Of a stretch of DNA of 64,000 nt, positions 61,798-64,000 are shown piece by piece. Under the pieces are notes generated by a model. The model did not search any database. It saw nothing but the letters and a program-made list of their open reading frames with translations, and was not told the origin of the DNA. A program made the translations under genes and the position numbers. This stretch comes from JACVRW01 sp963819635. Its GTDB lineage: Bacteria; Actinomycetota; Thermoleophilia; Solirubrobacterales; Thermoleophilaceae. The stretch spans positions 248,001-312,000 of the forward strand of contig CAWFWX010000011.1 of NCBI GenBank assembly GCA_963819635.1. The letters run 5' to 3'. How positions within the stretch are numbered: the first letter of the stretch is position 1; every line of letters begins with the position of its first letter.

Positions 61798-62073
61798 TCA
61801 CGGAGGATTCCCGGCGGGCGGACGCCGGAAGCTCATCCGTGCCGAGGTCCCTCCGTCCACGTAGACAACCTGACCCGTCAGATAGTCCGACCCGGACGAC
61901 AAGAGGAACGCGACGAGCGGCGCAACGTCTGCCGGCACGCCGACGCGACCCGCCGGTATCGACTCGGCATACGTCGCTTCGTCGTACGCCGGGCGCTCGC
62001 GGATACGCGGAACCTCGATCACGCCCGGAGCCACCGCGTTGACCCTCACGCCACGTGGGGCGAGCTCGCTCGC
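61798..62073 (-). pseudogene. 3' fragment of an SDR-family dehydrogenase gene
   Basis: The last 91 residues of a 3-oxoacyl-ACP-reductase-like SDR: ASELAPRGVRVNAVAPGVIE, PLVAFLLSSGSDYLTGQ and YVDGGTSAR. The cofactor motif, NNAG and YxxxK regions are absent: homology ends at about 62073, where iolD sequence on the other strand begins. The frame continues to 62562 with unrelated arginine-rich shadow sequence. It cannot encode an active enzyme as it stands. Confidence 0.8.
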
Positions 62074-63064
62074 CCGCCGGGCCGACCTGATCCTCCACGT
62101 CGGGACGCGGCTCATCGACCTGACGACCGGCTCGAACTCCCTGTTCCAGCATCCGCAGGTCCGCTTCGTGGGGGTGAACGTCCGTTCACGGGACGCGCAC
62201 AAGCTCGGGGCCGGCGCGATCGTGGCCGACGCGAGGCTGGCGCTCGAGGCGCTGGCGGCCGGGCTCCACGATTGGCGCGCGCCCGCCGAGTGGCGCGAGC
62301 TGGCGCTCGAGGAGCGCCGCCGCTGGCGCGAGGCGCTCGCCGCGGACCTCGCTCCCCGCGACGGCGAGCGAATGTCGCAGGCGCAGGTGCTCCGGGCGCT
62401 CAACGAGAGCGCCGGTCCCGACGACCGGCTGGTCGTCGCTGCGGGCACGCCGCACGTGGACGTCCACAAGCTGTGGGAAGCGACCGGCTCCGCGCGCTGC
62501 CAGATGGAGGTCGGGTTCTCGTGCATGGGGGGCGAGCTGCCGGCGGCGCTCGGGGTGCGCATGGCGAGAGGCGGGACCGGCGAGGTCTACGTGGTCATCG
62601 GGGACGGGACCTGGCTCATGGGGAACACCAGCGAGCTCGTGACCGCGCGCCAGGAGGGCCTCAAGGTGACGGTGGTGGTCATCGAGAACGAGGGCTATCA
62701 GTCGATTCACGGCCTCCAGCGCGCTCGCACCGGGCGAAGCTTCGGGCTGGAGTTTCGCGAGCGCGCGGACGACGGCGGGCTCTCGGGCCCGTACGTCGAG
62801 GTCGACTACGCCGCGAACGCGCGCAGCCTCGGCTGCGCCGCCTTCGTGGTGTCCTCGATCGAGGAGCTGCGCGGCGCGCTCGAGGACGCCCACGGCGAGG
62901 CCGGCCCCGTCGTGATCGTGGCGCGAGTCGAGCCCCGTCGTCTCATGCTCGGCTCCGAGTGCTGGTGGGACGTCGGAGTCGCCGAGCTCTCCGAGCGCCC
63001 GGAGACGCGTGAGCTCGCCGCCGAGCAAGCGCGCGGCAAGGCGCTCCAGCGCCACTACGGATAG
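62039..63064 (+). pseudogene. iolD: 3' part of iolD, THcHDO hydrolase (TPP enzyme), lacking the N-terminal domain
   Basis: Homology to 3D-(3,5/4)-trihydroxycyclohexane-1,2-dione hydrolase starts at about 62069 (LARRADLILHVGTRLIDLTTGSNSLF) and runs to a normal C-terminus at 63064. The central domain is nearly complete and the TPP-binding domain intact (VVIGDGTWLMGNTSELVTARQEGLKVTVVVIENEGYQS). The first 270 or so residues, including the TPP-activating Glu domain, are missing; upstream sequence belongs to an antisense SDR gene. IolD hydrolyses a ring dione in myo-inositol catabolism. Confidence 0.85.
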
Positions 63065-63066
63065 CC

Positions 63067-63990
63067 GTGCGAATCGTCGCTACCGACGAGGTTCCACCGG
63101 TGGCGCGCGAGGCGTTCGCGCAGCTCGGCGAGATCGAGGTGAACGGCGTCCGCGAGCTCGCCGGGGCGGAGGTCCTGATCGTGCGCGGGACTCGGGTCGG
63201 CGCCGCCTCGATCCGGAGCGCCGCGGCCCTGCGCGTGATCGCCCGCACAGGCGCGGGATACGACAACGTCGACGTCCGGGCGGCCACCAGCGCGGGCATT
63301 CCCGTCGTCTACGCGCCCGCGGTGGGCAGCCGGGCGATCGCCGAGGGCACGCTCGCGCTGATCCTCGCGGCGGCCAAGCGGCTCCGCGAGCTGGGCGACA
63401 TCGTCCACTCGACGGCCTGGGACACCCGCTACGAGGTCATGGGCCTCGACCTCGAGGGCGCTTGCCTGGGGGTGGTCGGGCTCGGCGCGATCGGCTGCCG
63501 CGTGGCCACGCTGTGCGAAGCGATCGGAATGGTGGTAATCGCCCACGACCCGGCCGCCGCGGCGCCGGGGCACGTGCAGCTCGTCTCCCTGGAGGAGCTC
63601 GTCATGCGCGCCGACGTGATCACCTTGCACTGTGCTCTCAACGAGCGCACGCGCGGGCTGATCGACGGGGAGCTCCTCTCCCGAGCCAAGCCGGGCGCAA
63701 TCCTCGTGAACGCCGCACGCGGCGCGATGGTCGAGAGTGAGGACGTGCTGGCGGGCGCGCTCGCCAGCGGGCGCCTATCGGCTGTGGCGCTGGATGTGCA
63801 CCCCTCGGAGCCGCCGAGGATCGCGCACCCTCTCTACAGCGACCCGCGCGTCATCTGCACCCCGCACTCGGTGGGCCTCACACGGCGCTGGAACGAGGAG
63901 GTCTTCCGCAGCCTGGCCGATGGCGTGACGCGCGTCCTGGCCGGCGAGCACCCGCCGAACCTGCTGAACCCCGAGGCCCTTACCGGTTGA
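63067..63990 (+). CDS. D-isomer-specific 2-hydroxyacid dehydrogenase
   Basis: A 307-residue NAD-dependent dehydrogenase of the phosphoglycerate/glyoxylate reductase group. GVVGLGAIGCRVATL is the nucleotide-binding motif; catalytic Arg is in NAARGAMV, Glu in HPSEPPRI and His in CTPHSVG. It follows the iolD fragment by 2 bases, so the two were probably in one transcript. Substrate unknown. The start is GTG. Confidence 0.9.
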   Translation: MRIVATDEVPPVAREAFAQLGEIEVNGVRELAGAEVLIVRGTRVGAASIRSAAALRVIARTGAGYDNVDVRAATSAGIPVVYAPAVGSRAIAEGTLALILAAAKRLRELGDIVHSTAWDTRYEVMGLDLEGACLGVVGLGAIGCRVATLCEAIGMVVIAHDPAAAAPGHVQLVSLEELVMRADVITLHCALNERTRGLIDGELLSRAKPGAILVNAARGAMVESEDVLAGALASGRLSAVALDVHPSEPPRIAHPLYSDPRVICTPHSVGLTRRWNEEVFRSLADGVTRVLAGEHPPNLLNPEALTG

Positions 63991-64000
63991 CGGCCGGACG

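Noticed and set aside
62074..62562. Upstream extension of the SDR fragment
   Set aside because: Antisense shadow of iolD with no SDR motifs.

Overview
The window is about 70% GC, densely coded on both strands and rich in GTG starts and 1-4 base stop/start overlaps. Gene content points to a high-GC actinobacterium, most plausibly of the class Thermoleophilia (Solirubrobacterales-like). The basis is a SpoIIE/STAS partner-switching pair, several ECF sigma factors, an F420-type PPOX protein, a split PntAA/PntAB/PntB transhydrogenase and secreted proteins of types common in that group. Taxonomy is inference. I see no rRNA, tRNA, CRISPR array, prophage or complete insertion sequence, and no gene-free stretch above 300 bases.

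Layout. 1-3.4 kb: a truncated membrane signalling gene behind a secreted subtilisin-like protease, whose leader carries a convincing cyclic-di-GMP class I (GEMM) riboswitch, then a LuxR-type response regulator. 3.5-9 kb: two MDR oxidoreductases, an alpha/beta hydrolase, a mercaptopyruvate-type sulfurtransferase and a PPOX enzyme. 9-12.7 kb: a four-gene osmoprotectant ABC transporter operon (ATPase-permease-permease-lipoprotein). 13-16 kb: a TetR regulator with a clear palindromic operator, mtnA, a frameshifted DUF1152 gene and a GNAT acetyltransferase. 16.1-19 kb: the proton-translocating transhydrogenase operon. 19-27 kb: SDR, rhodanese, a frameshifted PfkB kinase, arfB, an HxlR regulator and two HtrA-like proteases in tandem, an NlpC/P60-like lipoprotein, DUF1244 and a ferredoxin. 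27-31.6 kb: an ECF sigma factor with a membrane partner, a nucleotide cyclase and a secreted M15-like protein. 31.6-38.5 kb: an aldehyde dehydrogenase, an SDR, a hydrolase, and the STAS plus membrane SpoIIE/HATPase pair.

38.5-50.5 kb: PhzF, VOC proteins, a single-chain ECF sigma/zinc-finger anti-sigma/membrane fusion, a secreted Cys-repeat protein, a P1 peptidase, a 21-residue membrane microprotein, a trypsin, a P450, a secreted beta-propeller protein, a cyclopropane synthase-like methyltransferase and an SGNH hydrolase. 50.5-60 kb: an epoxide-hydrolase-like enzyme, a DEAD-box helicase, an acyl-CoA desaturase, PspC, AzlCD, methylmalonate-semialdehyde dehydrogenase, slipin/NfeD and a sulfatase. 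60-64 kb: XRE and MarR regulators, an HD-GYP protein, then a rearranged locus where the 3' half of an SDR gene abuts, head to head, the 3' part of iolD, followed by a 2-hydroxyacid dehydrogenase.

Themes: cyclic-di-GMP signalling (riboswitch at 2.6 kb, HD-GYP at 61 kb), envelope stress and secreted proteolysis, and general-stress partner switching. Three genes (DUF1152, PfkB, VOC) each carry one apparent 1-base frameshift and one locus has a chimeric junction; both patterns may reflect assembly error rather than biology.
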